64,000 nt of DNA from RYN-230 sp963841695 (GCA_963841695.1 CAWJDQ010000013.1:248001-312000), one strand, 5' to 3'. Shown: positions 1 through 9,272, counted from the first letter of the stretch. A program made the numbers and translations. Notes: generated from the sequence alone by a model not told the origin.

Positions 1-321
1 GCCGGCTCTGATCTGGTGAGCGCGGTGCGCACGGTGGCCTCCGGCGGATCCATGCTGGACGCGGCCATGGTGCAGCGGGTGATCGGGAGGCTGCGCGAGC
101 AACCTCCCGACGACCCGCTGTCGGCCCTCTCCGACCAGGAGAAGAAGGTCCTGGACCTCATCGGCGAGGGGCTCACCAACCGCCAGATAGCGGAGCGCAT
201 GTTCCTGGCTGAAAAGACCGTGAAGAATTACGTTTCATCTCTTCTCACCAAGCTGGGCATGCAACGGCGGGCACAGGCAGCCGCATTCTCCGCCCGGCTG
301 AGCGCAGATCACGGCGCATAG
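1..321 (+). CDS. NarL/DevR-family response regulator, C-terminal part (5' end outside window)
   Basis: The reading frame is open at base 1 and ends with TAG at 319-321, so only the last ~106 residues are present. The visible part is the linker and a LuxR-type helix-turn-helix: residues LSDQEKKVLDLIGEGLTN, then the recognition-helix segment AEKTVKNYVSSLL and KLGMQRRAQAA. This is the usual C-terminal output domain of two-component response regulators of the NarL/FixJ class; the wording is close to DevR/DosR homologues of actinomycetes. The phosphorylated receiver domain would lie upstream of the window. A GTG at 16 could be mistaken for a start, but the frame before it (AGSDLVSAV) still reads as family sequence. 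The target genes cannot be told from here. Confidence 0.85.
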   Translation, partial: AGSDLVSAVRTVASGGSMLDAAMVQRVIGRLREQPPDDPLSALSDQEKKVLDLIGEGLTNRQIAERMFLAEKTVKNYVSSLLTKLGMQRRAQAAAFSARLSADHGA

Positions 322-517
322 CGGTAAATACCAGATTTAGTTATTTTCATTCGACCCATTACTGGTGCCCCGATATAGGCAGAATTTATCTTCAGCCATT
401 TCTCAAAGATTGGAGATCAGGCCGCTAGCAAATTGGCTACGGTGTCTCCGCGGTGCCGCACTAAACCTGTCGGCTGCACAGAACGGGTCGGTGTTCTGTT
501 GATCCTCGGAGGACCAG

Positions 518-2115
518 TTGTCACACCGCGAAGCCGCTTCACGGCCTGCGTTCGCCCAGGCCATCCCGCTGGCCGCGGCCCGCGGGGTGGGACTCACCCG
601 GCGCACCGGCCGCCTCGTTTCGGGCCTGCTGCGCGGTCGCCTGCACGGGCTGGCCTCCTGGTACGACGGGCGGCGCCCGGCGCCCCAGGCCGACGCCTGG
701 GACACGCCCCTGACCGGCGCCCGATCCAGCGTGCCCGCGGCGCGGCCTGCTCTCGACTGCCCTTTCCTGCCCGCCGATCCACAGCCGGTCAGGGCCGCCG
801 ATCCGGATACGGTCCGGCCCGCTGATCCTCATACGGTCCGGCCCGCCGATCTGCAGCCGGGCGGGCCTGCGACCGCGGTTGGCCCCGCCCCGGGTGGCGA
901 TTGTGATCTGCCCGGGCCGCGGTGCCTGATCGTCACCAGCATGCTGAATACAGGCGGATTGCAGGAGGTGGCGGCGGTCCTGGCCCGCCGCCTCCCTGAG
1001 TTCGGGTTGCGCACGGCGGTCCTGGACGTACGGGAGGACCCGTCCGGGGACGGGCAGCCCAGCGGGTACCTGGGTCAGGTGCTCCGCTCGGCCGGCATCA
1101 GTGTGCACGAGACGGATGAGGCGGGTGCACCGGACTGGATCAAGGGCTGGAGCCCGGACGTGCTGGCCGCCCACGGTGTCCTGCCCGGTTCCGTGCTGGC
1201 CACGGCCAGCCTCCTCGGCGTCCCCTACGTGGACACCCTGCATGGGATGCACGATCTGTTCGACGCCGACTGGAGGGCCGAGGCGGACCGCGCGGCCAGG
1301 GTCTCCGCGATCATTTCGGTGAGCGAACTGGTCCGGCAGCAGTATCTGGCCGGCAACCCAGGCTTCCCCCGGCGCGGATCGTCACCATCCCTAACGGGGT
1401 GGACGAGGAGCGGCGCCGGGGCGCGGAGCGGGTCACGGCGCGTGACTGGCTCGGGCTGGACGACGAATACGTGCTGGTCTCGCTGTCCCGGCACTGCCTG
1501 CAGAAGAACACATTCGGCCTGCTCACTGCCTTCGGCGAGGTGGCCCGGCACCATCCGGAAGTGCACCTGGTCGTGGCCGGGAAACTAAGCGATGCGCGCT
1601 ACAGCCGCCGGGTGCTGCAACTGCGGGAGAGCATGCCCAGCCGCGACCGCATTCACCTGCGGGACCATCTGGCGGCCCCGGCCCGGCTGCTCGCCGCGGC
1701 CGATGGCTTCGTCCTCGACTCGTTCTTTGAGGGATGGTCCTTGGCCTCCATGGAGGCGCTGTACGCCGGCCTGCCTGTCGTGCTGAGCGATGTGGGCGGC
1801 GCACGCGAGCAGGTGGGCGACGATCCGTCGCGGGGTTATGTCGTGGCCAATCCCCTGGGCGATCCGCTGCGGGTGAATTGGGAATCGATGAGAATGGCCC
1901 GCTACCGCGCGCAGCCTAACCGGGACGAACTGGTGAGCGCGCTGGACAAGCTGATCGCCGGGCGCCACGCCTACCTGGCTGACCGGGCCCGGCTGGCCGG
2001 GGAATCGGCAGCGCGCTTCCAGGGCCAGGCCTGCGTGGCCCGCCATGCCGCCGTCCTGTCCGCGGCGGCCAGTGGCGCGGTTCTGCCGCCGCTGCTGGAC
2101 GTGCACGCCGCCTGA
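518..2115 (+). pseudogene. GT4-type glycosyltransferase, one-base frameshift near 1366-1370
   Basis: Probable glycosyltransferase of the GT-B fold (glycosyl transferases group 1) that would transfer a sugar from a nucleotide donor to a surface glycan. It starts at TTG 518 behind a good ribosome site (GGAGG at 508-512). The first frame runs to 1588 and carries the N-terminal lobe (CLIVTSMLNTGGLQEVAAVL, LHGMHD, ISVSELVRQQYL). The donor-binding lobe continues in another frame from about 1369 to 2115 (IVTIPNGVDEE, SLSRHCLQKN, then FEGWSLASMEALYAGLPVVLS, the E-x7-E region). Adding one C to the C5 run at 1366-1370 joins the frames as GFPPARIVTIPNGVD. It is therefore either a recent null allele or a sequencing undercall. 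A Pro/Asp-rich low-complexity stretch (residues ~90-120) precedes the first lobe. First gene of the glycan locus. Confidence 0.8.
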
Positions 2116-2345
2116 GCACGGTTCTGGGTCAGGTGCTGGTCATGGGGGCAGGCCTGGCTGTCCTGGTGCTGCCTGCCGCGGCCGGGGCCCGGAGGCCCGG
2201 GGTCTTCTGGCCGGGTCTCATGGCCCCCTCCGGCCGGGTCATCCAGCCGCCGTAATACCTTTCCCCGATAGGCATAAAAGCAGGCGGGATTACCCCCCTC
2301 AAATAGGGATACCGCCTCTGGGGAACCCCTTAAATAACGCGCATT

Positions 2346-2387
2346 GTGGTCTCAGACGACGAAATAACGAATTCATCAGGAGACCAC
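2346..2387 (+). promoter_or_regulatory. Hairpin overlapping the ribosome binding site of the beta-helix gene
   Basis: GTGGTCTC at 2346-2353 pairs perfectly with GAGACCAC at 2380-2387, an 8-bp stem around a 26-nt loop. The 3' arm overlaps the AGGAG at 2378-2382 that serves the ATG at 2389. Folding would mask part of the ribosome site, so this could regulate translation. The function is inference; only the complementarity is seen. Confidence 0.4.
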
Positions 2388-2388
2388 G

Positions 2389-3426
2389 ATGACCACCACC
2401 GCCACCCCCGCCAGCAGCCACCACCGCGCCACCACCGCGCCCGCTGCCCGGCGCCACGGCCGGGCTGCCCTGGCCACCGCCGCCGCCGCGGCCCTGCTCG
2501 CCGCCACCAGCGCCGGCGCCGCCCTCGCCACCACCAGCCCCGCCAGCGCCGCCACCAGCCCCGCCAGCGCCGCCACCGCCAGCGCTGCCACCAGCAACGC
2601 CGGCATCGCCGCCGGGTTCCCCGACGCCTCCGCCGGAGTCCCGGCCGGCACCACCCTCAAGACCGTCCCCGGCCAGGTGTCCAGCGGCCCCGGATGGGCC
2701 TGGAACAAAGCCGACGGCTACCTCGAGGTCTCCGGCAACGGCGCCGACCTGACCGGCCTGTCGGTCAACGGCAACATCGACATCTCCGCCAGCAACGTCA
2801 CCCTCAACGACGTCCGGCTCACCGCCGGCGGCGCCGGATCATTCGGCGTCACCCTGCGCCACACCAGCGACGTCACCATCGAGAACTCCACCATCACCGG
2901 CGTCAACACCACCAGCAAGCGGCTCATGGTCGGCATCAAGGACATCTTCGGCGACGCCACCGGCACCGTGGTAGACAACGACAACATCGCCAAGACCTCC
3001 ACCGGCGTGCAGATCTACCAGGGCACCATCGAGAACAACTACATCCACAACATGGGCATGATCCCCACCGACCACCTCAACGGCCTGACCACCAACGGCG
3101 ACAACGACCCCCTGCTCATCCAGCACAACACGATCCTCAACAGCTTCGGCCAGACCGACGCCATCGGCCTGTTCCAGGACTTCTCCACCGTCAGCAACGT
3201 CACCATCAACGACAACTTCCTCGCCGGCGGCGGCTACACCATCTACGGCGGCATGGGCTCCTACGGCAAGTCCTCCGGCATCGTCATCACCAACAACATC
3301 ATCTCCACCATGTACTACCCCCACGGCGGCTACTACGGCCCCGTCGCCTACTTCGACCCCACCGGAACCGGCAACACCTGGACCGGCAACACCTACAGCA
3401 ACGGCACAACCATCCCCGAGCCCTAA
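2389..3426 (+). CDS. Secreted right-handed beta-helix protein, copy 1
   Basis: 345 residues; ATG at 2389 behind AGGAG. Residues ~20-70 form an Ala-rich export signal with a hydrophobic core (RHGRAALATAAAAALLAATS) followed by an Ala/Ser/Pro spacer. The mature part is a series of short beta-strand turns rich in N, T, V and I (VTLNDVRL, VTIENSTITGVN, IENNYIHNMGM, LIQHNTILNSFG, VTINDNFLAGGGYTIYGG), the pattern of a right-handed parallel beta-helix as in pectate-lyase-like and PbH1 proteins. No lyase or hydrolase catalytic triad could be recognised, so it may be a polysaccharide-binding or -cleaving surface protein. It is followed by a strong terminator and then by a close paralogue. Its position in a glycan locus suggests it acts on the polymer made there. 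Confidence 0.8.
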   Translation: MTTTATPASSHHRATTAPAARRHGRAALATAAAAALLAATSAGAALATTSPASAATSPASAATASAATSNAGIAAGFPDASAGVPAGTTLKTVPGQVSSGPGWAWNKADGYLEVSGNGADLTGLSVNGNIDISASNVTLNDVRLTAGGAGSFGVTLRHTSDVTIENSTITGVNTTSKRLMVGIKDIFGDATGTVVDNDNIAKTSTGVQIYQGTIENNYIHNMGMIPTDHLNGLTTNGDNDPLLIQHNTILNSFGQTDAIGLFQDFSTVSNVTINDNFLAGGGYTIYGGMGSYGKSSGIVITNNIISTMYYPHGGYYGPVAYFDPTGTGNTWTGNTYSNGTTIPEP

Positions 3427-3448
3427 CCCACCCCCACCCCCACCACCC

Positions 3449-3477
3449 GTGCCACCCGCCCTCCGGGCGGGTGGCAC
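3449..3477 (+). terminator. Rho-independent-like terminator after beta-helix copy 1
   Basis: A perfect 13-bp GC-rich stem (3449-3461 with 3465-3477) closed by a 3-nt loop lies 23 bases after the stop codon. No U-tract follows, which is common for actinomycete terminators. Confidence 0.75.
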
Positions 3478-3524
3478 CGCCACGCCCAGCCCCGCCGTGC
3501 ACGGCCAACCCCCGCCCCCGGGTC

Positions 3525-4586
3525 ATGACTAAGAGTAGTCTGGCGATCACATCAGAGTCTGACGCCCGGTGGGCGATCCACGACGCATGCGAGGTCACGC
3601 TGAGAACCCGTACGGCCGCGGTCCTGACTGTGGCCCTGGCCGCCGCCGGACTCCTGGTCGCCGCGTTCTTCCACCCCGGGCTGATCCGGAATGTGGCGAC
3701 CTCGCAGGCTGGATCCGTGGACCGGGCCGGGCATCCGGTCACGGACTGCACGCGGAGCCCGCAACGGTGCGGCTTCCCGGACGGCGCGAACACAGGTGTC
3801 CCGGCCCGGACCAGGCTGCGGAAGGTGCCCGGGCAGGTCTCGAGCGGACCGGGCTGGTACTACGACCACCGGGGCTTCGTTGCGGTGGTCGGCACCGGTG
3901 CCGTGCTCAGCGGCCTGTATATCCCGTACAGCGTGAGCGTGACCGCATCCCACGTGACGATCAAGGACGTGAAGATCGTCAGCAGCGGCCAGAGCGTCAT
4001 GGGCGTGGCGCTACGGCATGTCCGGGACGTGACGATCGAGCACTCCACGATCGCCGGCACCAATACCGGCTCCGGGCGCCTGATGGTGGGGGTCAAGGAT
4101 GTCTACGGAGACGCCACCGGCACGAGGGTCCTGGATAACAACATCTTCCAGGCGAGCACCGGCGTGCAGATCTACCAGGGGCTGATCCAGGGGAACTTTA
4201 TTCACCGCCTGGGGATGACGGCGACCGATCACGTCAACGGGGTGACCACCAACGGGGATACCCGGCCGCTGGTCATCCGGCACAACACCATCTTCAATTC
4301 TTTCGCCCAGACCGACGCGATCGGGCTGTTCCAGGACTTCGGCGTGGTGGCGAACGTCACCATCGACGACAACCTGCTCGCCGGCGGCGGCTACACCATC
4401 TATGGCGGGGAAGGCGACAAGGGCCGGCCGTCGCACATCGTGGTGGCAGGCAACCGGATCAGCACCAGGTTCTTCCGGAACGGCGGCTACTGGGGGCCCG
4501 CGGTGGATTTCGACGCCGGCGCACCGGGCGACGCATGGTCAGGCAACGTCTGGGACAGCACAGGCCGGCCCGTTCCCGCGCCGTGA
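3525..4586 (+). CDS. Beta-helix protein, copy 2, probably membrane-anchored
   Basis: About 353 residues if started at ATG 3525; the start is uncertain because no clear ribosome site is seen. A single hydrophobic segment at about residues 27-50 (TAAVLTVALAAAGLLVAAFF) lacks an obvious cleavage site, so the protein may stay anchored. The rest is colinear with copy 1: the same VPGQVSSGPGW, VTIEHSTIAGTNT, GVQIYQG, DAIGLFQDF and GGGYTIYGG blocks are present. It is a diverged tandem duplicate, not a recent one. It has a Cys pair in the linker (TDCTRSPQRCGFPDG) that copy 1 lacks. Its 3' end overlaps the convergent glycosyltransferase gene by 100 bp. Confidence 0.75.
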   Translation: MTKSSLAITSESDARWAIHDACEVTLRTRTAAVLTVALAAAGLLVAAFFHPGLIRNVATSQAGSVDRAGHPVTDCTRSPQRCGFPDGANTGVPARTRLRKVPGQVSSGPGWYYDHRGFVAVVGTGAVLSGLYIPYSVSVTASHVTIKDVKIVSSGQSVMGVALRHVRDVTIEHSTIAGTNTGSGRLMVGVKDVYGDATGTRVLDNNIFQASTGVQIYQGLIQGNFIHRLGMTATDHVNGVTTNGDTRPLVIRHNTIFNSFAQTDAIGLFQDFGVVANVTIDDNLLAGGGYTIYGGEGDKGRPSHIVVAGNRISTRFFRNGGYWGPAVDFDAGAPGDAWSGNVWDSTGRPVPAP

Positions 4587-5803
4587 CACCCGGAGCCTGC
4601 TTCCTGCGCCAGAACCGCCGCGTAAATCGGCTCCACCTGCCGGGCCTTTGCGTCCCAGAGGCCGATCTCCTGCGCCCGCTGTCGTGCTCCCTCGCCTAGC
4701 GCGAGGCGCATCGCCGGATCGCGCACCAGCCGGCTCAGGGCCAAGGCCAGTTCCTGTGCGTACTGGCCCGGCGAGTCCGGGTGCACCCGGATGCCGCAGG
4801 TGTCATCCACCGCGGTCCCGGGGCCGCCCCGGTCACTGACCACCAGGGGCAGGCCATGGCCCATCGCCTCGAAGGTCACGGTCCCGCCCGGCTCCCGGTA
4901 ACTGGGGAACACGAACACATCCGCGGTCCGGTAGAAGTCGTCGATCCGCTCCCGCGGCAGCCAGCCGTGGAAGCGCACGCGCTGGCCGAGCCCCAGCTGC
5001 CGGACGAGGGCCTCACACGCGCCGCGGTCACACCCGTCGCCCACGATGTCCAGGCCGACGGCAAGCCCGGGCAGCATGCCCACGGCCCGGATCGCATCCC
5101 GGGCGCCTTTGGTCCGGACCAGCCGGCCCACGTAGAGCAGCCGGACCTGACCCTGCCTCCCGGCCCGGTCCACCGGTTCCGGCAGCGCCACCAGGCCGGT
5201 GTCGCTCATGACCTCGAACCTGCGCACGCCAACCCCGGTCAGGCGATCGCCCATGTACGGGCCGATCCCGAGCACGCAGCCCGCCTGCCGGTACGTCGCG
5301 CGCAGCAGCGGATCGTGCCGCAGCCGCAGCCCGTCGAGACCCCGCAGCCGCACGTACCACGGGTTGGTCCCCTCTTCGCCGATGAAGGCGGGCGGGGAAC
5401 TCAGGCTCCCGCCGACCGGCCCGAGCACGAAGGGGATGCCCAGCCCGGCTACCGGCGATGGGTACCGGACCGCCACCGGAACAGGCTGATGGGCGAGGTC
5501 AAAACGCTCGCCGCGGGCGAGGGCGGCCCGGATCCAGCGCCGCGCGCGCGCGTAGAAAACCACATAAGCGGGCTTGAGCATGCTGTTCAGGCGTTCCGCC
5601 CGGCCTACACCCGGCGGTTCAGCCCATTCGATGACACGAACGCCAGGAAGCTGCGCCGATAGCGGCGTGGCGCCCTTCTTGTGGTAAGTCAATACTGTCA
5701 CGTCATGGCGGGCGGAAAGCTGGCGCACCCATTGATACCCGACAAATGCTTCCCCCACATCATGCCCGTTACAGGTGGGGGCAATGAGAAGCAGCTTATG
5801 CAC
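4487..5803 (-). CDS. GT4-family glycosyltransferase
   Basis: 438 residues starting at ATG 5803 (MHKLLLIAPTCNGHDVGEA). It has the two Rossmann lobes of group 1 glycosyltransferases: an N-terminal acceptor lobe (VGYQWVRQLSARHDVTVLTY) and a donor lobe with LLYVGRLVRTKGARDAI, VRFHGWLPRERIDDFY and SYREPGGTVTFEAMGHGLPLV, which contains the E-x7-E nucleotide-sugar motif. It acts at the cytoplasmic face of the membrane. The last ~35 residues after AAVLAQEAG look unstructured and overlap the convergent beta-helix gene, so the natural end may simply read through. Acceptor and donor sugars cannot be read from sequence. Confidence 0.85.
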   Translation of the reverse strand: MHKLLLIAPTCNGHDVGEAFVGYQWVRQLSARHDVTVLTYHKKGATPLSAQLPGVRVIEWAEPPGVGRAERLNSMLKPAYVVFYARARRWIRAALARGERFDLAHQPVPVAVRYPSPVAGLGIPFVLGPVGGSLSSPPAFIGEEGTNPWYVRLRGLDGLRLRHDPLLRATYRQAGCVLGIGPYMGDRLTGVGVRRFEVMSDTGLVALPEPVDRAGRQGQVRLLYVGRLVRTKGARDAIRAVGMLPGLAVGLDIVGDGCDRGACEALVRQLGLGQRVRFHGWLPRERIDDFYRTADVFVFPSYREPGGTVTFEAMGHGLPLVVSDRGGPGTAVDDTCGIRVHPDSPGQYAQELALALSRLVRDPAMRLALGEGARQRAQEIGLWDAKARQVEPIYAAVLAQEAGSGCHGAGTGRPVLSQTLPDHASPGAPASKSTAGPQ

Positions 5804-5876
5804 CCGCCCAGCCTAGCGGCCACGTCCCCGGCACATCGCCCGGACGGCAAATAGACGCAGCCTTTATGATTCCCTC

Positions 5877-6776
5877 ATGACCCCGGATCTCGATATCGTA
5901 ATTGTCGCTTATAACAGTGTTGATGTCCTTGGCGACCTGCTGGATTCCATCCCCGCGGCGGCCGGCGACCTTACCTACGATCTCGTCGTCGTGGATAACG
6001 GATCGACCGACGGAACCGCCGAATTCCTGTCCGGCCGGGGCGACTGCCGTGTCGTGCATTCCACGAATACTGGCTATGCGGGTGGAATCAACCGCGGCGT
6101 GCGGGCCGCGGAACCCGCTGCGGCCATACTCATCCTGAACCCCGACGTGCGACTGCAGGAAAAGTCACTCCCGCCCCTGGCAGCCGCACTGGAGGATCCC
6201 GAGGTGGGTATCGTCGCGCCCCAGGTCCGTTCCCCGGCAGGGTCCGTGGCCCGATCGCTGCGGCGCGAGCCCACCCCGGCCCGCGCACTCGGGCTGAACT
6301 GGACCGGATGGCCCTTCTTCGCCGAGTACCTCACCAGTCCCCTGGACTACGAGGCGCCCCGGACAGTGGACTGGGCCCTCGGCGCCGTTCTCCTCATGTC
6401 CCGGAAGTGCTTCGACGCCATCGGCGGATGGGATGAGTCTTTCTTCCTCTACTCAGAGGAGACCGATGCCTGCCTGCGCGCACGGGACCTGGGCCTGCTG
6501 ACCCGGTATGAGCCGGACTCGGTGGTGATCCACATCGGGGGTGCTTCGGGCCGTAACCGCCGCACCCACGTGATGCAGATCGTCAACCGAGTCCGCCTGT
6601 ACGCCCGTCGGCACGGCACCCCCGCCTCCTGGTGCTATTTCGGGCTGACCGTCATCAGCGAGATCTCGTGGCTGCTCCGCGGGCACCCCCAGTCCGGTCA
6701 TGCCGTGCTGGCCCTGCTGGTGCCCGCCCGACGTCCGTCCGTGATCGGGTGCAGCGGCCATATCCTGCCCCGGTGA
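5877..6776 (+). CDS. GT2-family glycosyltransferase (rhamnosyltransferase-like)
   Basis: 299 residues, ATG at 5877. GT-A fold glycosyltransferase: nucleotide-binding start IVIVAYNSVDVL, acidic VVDNGSTDGT, LNPDVRL with the DxD-like metal site, and the C-terminal GGWDESFFLYSEETDACLRARDLG with the catalytic-base ED region. These features match WbbL-like rhamnosyl or galactosyl transferases that extend cell-wall or exopolysaccharide chains. The C-terminus ends with a hydrophobic stretch that may associate with the membrane. It is divergent from the preceding minus-strand GT4 gene (73-bp gap) and is followed 90 bp later by the polymerase gene in the same direction. Confidence 0.88.
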   Translation: MTPDLDIVIVAYNSVDVLGDLLDSIPAAAGDLTYDLVVVDNGSTDGTAEFLSGRGDCRVVHSTNTGYAGGINRGVRAAEPAAAILILNPDVRLQEKSLPPLAAALEDPEVGIVAPQVRSPAGSVARSLRREPTPARALGLNWTGWPFFAEYLTSPLDYEAPRTVDWALGAVLLMSRKCFDAIGGWDESFFLYSEETDACLRARDLGLLTRYEPDSVVIHIGGASGRNRRTHVMQIVNRVRLYARRHGTPASWCYFGLTVISEISWLLRGHPQSGHAVLALLVPARRPSVIGCSGHILPR

Positions 6777-6866
6777 GGGCACCCGGAGAAGCTCCCGCTG
6801 AGGCCTCAAACGGCAGATATCGCGGTGTGCGCCGACTCACTTTCTGCTCCCCGGTAAAGTGAGCGA

Positions 6867-8246
6867 GTGGCAAGAGTCTGGTCAGATACAGCCGTCCTTG
6901 ATCTTGATTCTTTTAATGTCGAAGCGGCACCGGCCAAGGCGACGAGAGCCGTCGGCCTTCTGACTATATACGTCCTATTAGTGACTTTTATCCCATCGCC
7001 CCTGGTGGTAGGCGCGCTGGGCGGGGCGGGAAGCCCGGCCACATTGTTCGCATTCATGCTGCTGGGCTGGTATGTGCTGCTCTGGATACATCCCCGTTTC
7101 GCTCTGTACCGTGGACGGCAGCCGGCCCGTCTCGCCGCCGCTTTCTTCGCGTTCGTGTACCTCGCTGCTTATGTTTCGGCTAATCGGCACGCGCTGGACA
7201 GTACCACCCAGAACGGAGCCGACCGGGGGATGATTTTCGTAACCGGCTGGCTCGCCGTCATGCTCCTGGCCGCGGACGGCATCGATACCTGGGCCAGGCT
7301 GCAAGTACTGCTGCGTCGGCTGGTCACCTGCATTTCCGTCATAGCCGCCATAGGGATCGATCAATTCGTCACCGGATTCAACCTGGCCAACTATGTCATT
7401 ATCCCGGGGCTGACCAGGCAGGTCGCGTTTGTGGACCTGCTGACCAGGGACGGCATTAACCGGCCGTCCGCGACCACGGCGCACCCTCTGGAGTTCGCGG
7501 CGGTCCTGGGGCTGGCCCTGCCACTGGCGCTGCATCAGGCCCGACACCCCGGCGCCAGCGCGAGCCGCGGCACCCGGTTCCGGCGCTGGCTGCAGGTGGG
7601 CCTGATCGCCTCGGCGCTGCCGCTCACGGTCTCGCGCTCCGTGGTACTGGGCCTAGTGGCCATCGTCTGCGTGCTGATCCCGACCTGGCCCGCCCGCCAG
7701 CTTCGGATCGCCTATCCGGCGCTCGCGGGGGCGCTGATCACGTTCTGGGTGGCCGAGCCCGGCGTGATCAGCCTGCTCTATCAGTTGTTCTCGGAAACAG
7801 GCTCTGAATCCAGCAGTGTGTCCCGCCTGGACGCGTACTCCGCGGCCGGGCCGTTCATCGCCCAGCACCCCTGGCTGGGACAAGGATTCGGGACCTTCCT
7901 TCCGCAGACGTACTTCTACGTCGATGACCAGTATTTGACCACGCTGATCGAGACCGGCGTGCTGGGGTTGTGCACCATCGTCATGCTGTTCGTCCTCGGC
8001 TGGTGCCTGGCCCGGAGCACGCGCCGGATCTGTGCGGACGAGCAGACCCGTGATCTTCTGCAAAGCCTCGCCGTGTCGGTTCTGTGCACCGCACTGTCGT
8101 TCTCGACGTTCGACGCGCTCGGCTACTCGACCATCTCCGGCCTGACCTTCCTGCTCGTCGGCTGCACCGCGGCCGCGTGGCGGTTGGCCAGGACGGGAGG
8201 CCTGATCGAGCCCTGCTGGTGGGCCACGGGCCAGTGGGCCCACTGA
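6867..8246 (+). CDS. O-antigen ligase/polymerase-like membrane protein (Wzy-type)
   Basis: 459 residues from GTG 6867. About ten to eleven hydrophobic segments are visible (from AVGLLTIYVLLVTFIPSPLV to LTFLLVGCTAAAWRLA). A longer extracytoplasmic loop is followed by the ligase/Wzy_C signature region (FIAQHPWLGQGFGTF, then YLTTLIETGVLG). Such proteins polymerise or ligate lipid-linked oligosaccharide repeat units outside the membrane. Together with the flippase at 11717-13432 and the chain-length protein at 8270-8950 it would form a Wzx/Wzy-type export route. A priming glycosyl-phosphate transferase is not in this window. Confidence 0.85.
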   Translation: MARVWSDTAVLDLDSFNVEAAPAKATRAVGLLTIYVLLVTFIPSPLVVGALGGAGSPATLFAFMLLGWYVLLWIHPRFALYRGRQPARLAAAFFAFVYLAAYVSANRHALDSTTQNGADRGMIFVTGWLAVMLLAADGIDTWARLQVLLRRLVTCISVIAAIGIDQFVTGFNLANYVIIPGLTRQVAFVDLLTRDGINRPSATTAHPLEFAAVLGLALPLALHQARHPGASASRGTRFRRWLQVGLIASALPLTVSRSVVLGLVAIVCVLIPTWPARQLRIAYPALAGALITFWVAEPGVISLLYQLFSETGSESSSVSRLDAYSAAGPFIAQHPWLGQGFGTFLPQTYFYVDDQYLTTLIETGVLGLCTIVMLFVLGWCLARSTRRICADEQTRDLLQSLAVSVLCTALSFSTFDALGYSTISGLTFLLVGCTAAAWRLARTGGLIEPCWWATGQWAH

Positions 8247-8269
8247 GCCCAGGGTCCAGTGACGGGGCG

Positions 8270-8950
8270 CTACCCCCGGGGCAGCGGCTGATCGGAAAGG
8301 GCCCAGGTGTCCTCGTTACCCCCGGGGTGCCCGGTGCCGCCGGTCATCTGCCGGCTGACCTGCGCGTCGATCACCCAGGGCACGCCGAAGGCGATGACCA
8401 GTCCGAGTCCCGCCACGATAGCCAGCGAGCGCACCGTATGCGTGATGTTCACGGTGGCGCCTGACGCCGGCGCCAGGACGGTGACCTGGATCCGGTTATC
8501 CGCGCGGACGCCGGCCTGCAAGGCGGCCAGGCTCGTGCGCACCGCACTGATGACCCCGTTCAGGGTGTGCTCCACGTTGGCCGCCCCACCGCCGGTCACC
8601 GCGATGACTAGCACCGAGCCGACGACAGAGGTTGAGTAGGTCGGCATCTCCACCGTGTACGACCCCGTGAAGCCGTGTGCGGCCAGGGAATTCGCCGTCT
8701 GCGGATCCATGACCTGGCGGCTGACGGCATCGGCGGCAAGGGTGAGCGACGAGCTGAAATTCAGGTATGGATTCCCGCCCGTTGTCCCGGATTGCGACCG
8801 GGACGTGAGCAGGACGATCGATGCGTTCGCCTGATATGTTCGCGGCAAGAACACGCTCGCTATCCCCACACCGATTCCCGCCACCACGAGCAGGGTTACC
8901 GTAAGAATCCAACGACCTCGCCAGATACTACCCGAATTCGCTGACACCAT
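8270..8950 (-). CDS. Wzz-like chain-length determinant protein
   Basis: 226 residues when started at ATG 8950, chosen because GCAGGAGAC sits just upstream; the frame itself opens further upstream without a ribosome site. Topology is that of polysaccharide co-polymerases: one membrane helix near residues 13-35 (ILTVTLLVVAGIGVGIASVFL), an extracytoplasmic domain (TYQANASIVLLTS is the typical start), and a second helix near residues 170-192 (AIVAGLGLVIAFGVPWVI). There is no C-terminal tyrosine kinase domain. It would set polymer length with the Wzy-like protein, whose stop lies 23 bp away on the opposite strand. Confidence 0.72.
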   Translation of the reverse strand: MVSANSGSIWRGRWILTVTLLVVAGIGVGIASVFLPRTYQANASIVLLTSRSQSGTTGGNPYLNFSSSLTLAADAVSRQVMDPQTANSLAAHGFTGSYTVEMPTYSTSVVGSVLVIAVTGGGAANVEHTLNGVISAVRTSLAALQAGVRADNRIQVTVLAPASGATVNITHTVRSLAIVAGLGLVIAFGVPWVIDAQVSRQMTGGTGHPGGNEDTWALSDQPLPRG

Positions 8951-9272
8951 GTCTCCTGCCCGGTGTGTGAGCTGTGCAGACGGTCCCTGAGTAAAGCGGC
9001 CGCCGACTTCCCTAGACGTCAGTTCATAAGCATACGGGCTGCCCTGGGATAGCAGGTTAGACTTGCATATCAGCAGAGCCGGGCCAGTCCATTTTTTGGC
9101 CGTAAGCGTGCTGGTTCTGCCCAGCCCATTGGTTATTACCCGCCGGATGGCCATATCCGGTAATAAGTCCCTCATCGGTACGGCGTGGTTGAGATGAGTT
9201 GCCCGCATAGGTCTGCCCGGGCTGATCTGGCACGCCATGCGAGCTCCCGGAGGTCGTCATGCGAGGTGCGGA

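Noticed and set aside
2280..2330. Further CsoR-like operator ahead of the beta-helix gene (ATTACCCCCC...GGGATACC)
   Set aside because: The half-sites are mismatched and the spacing differs from the 6-5-6 geometry of the two copper arrays.
2346..3524. Open frame continuous with the beta-helix copy 2 gene, reading through copy 1 in another frame
   Set aside because: It gives a His/Arg/Gln-rich polypeptide that is the frame shadow of copy 1; copy 1 in its own frame has a signal peptide, beta-helix pattern, ribosome site and terminator.
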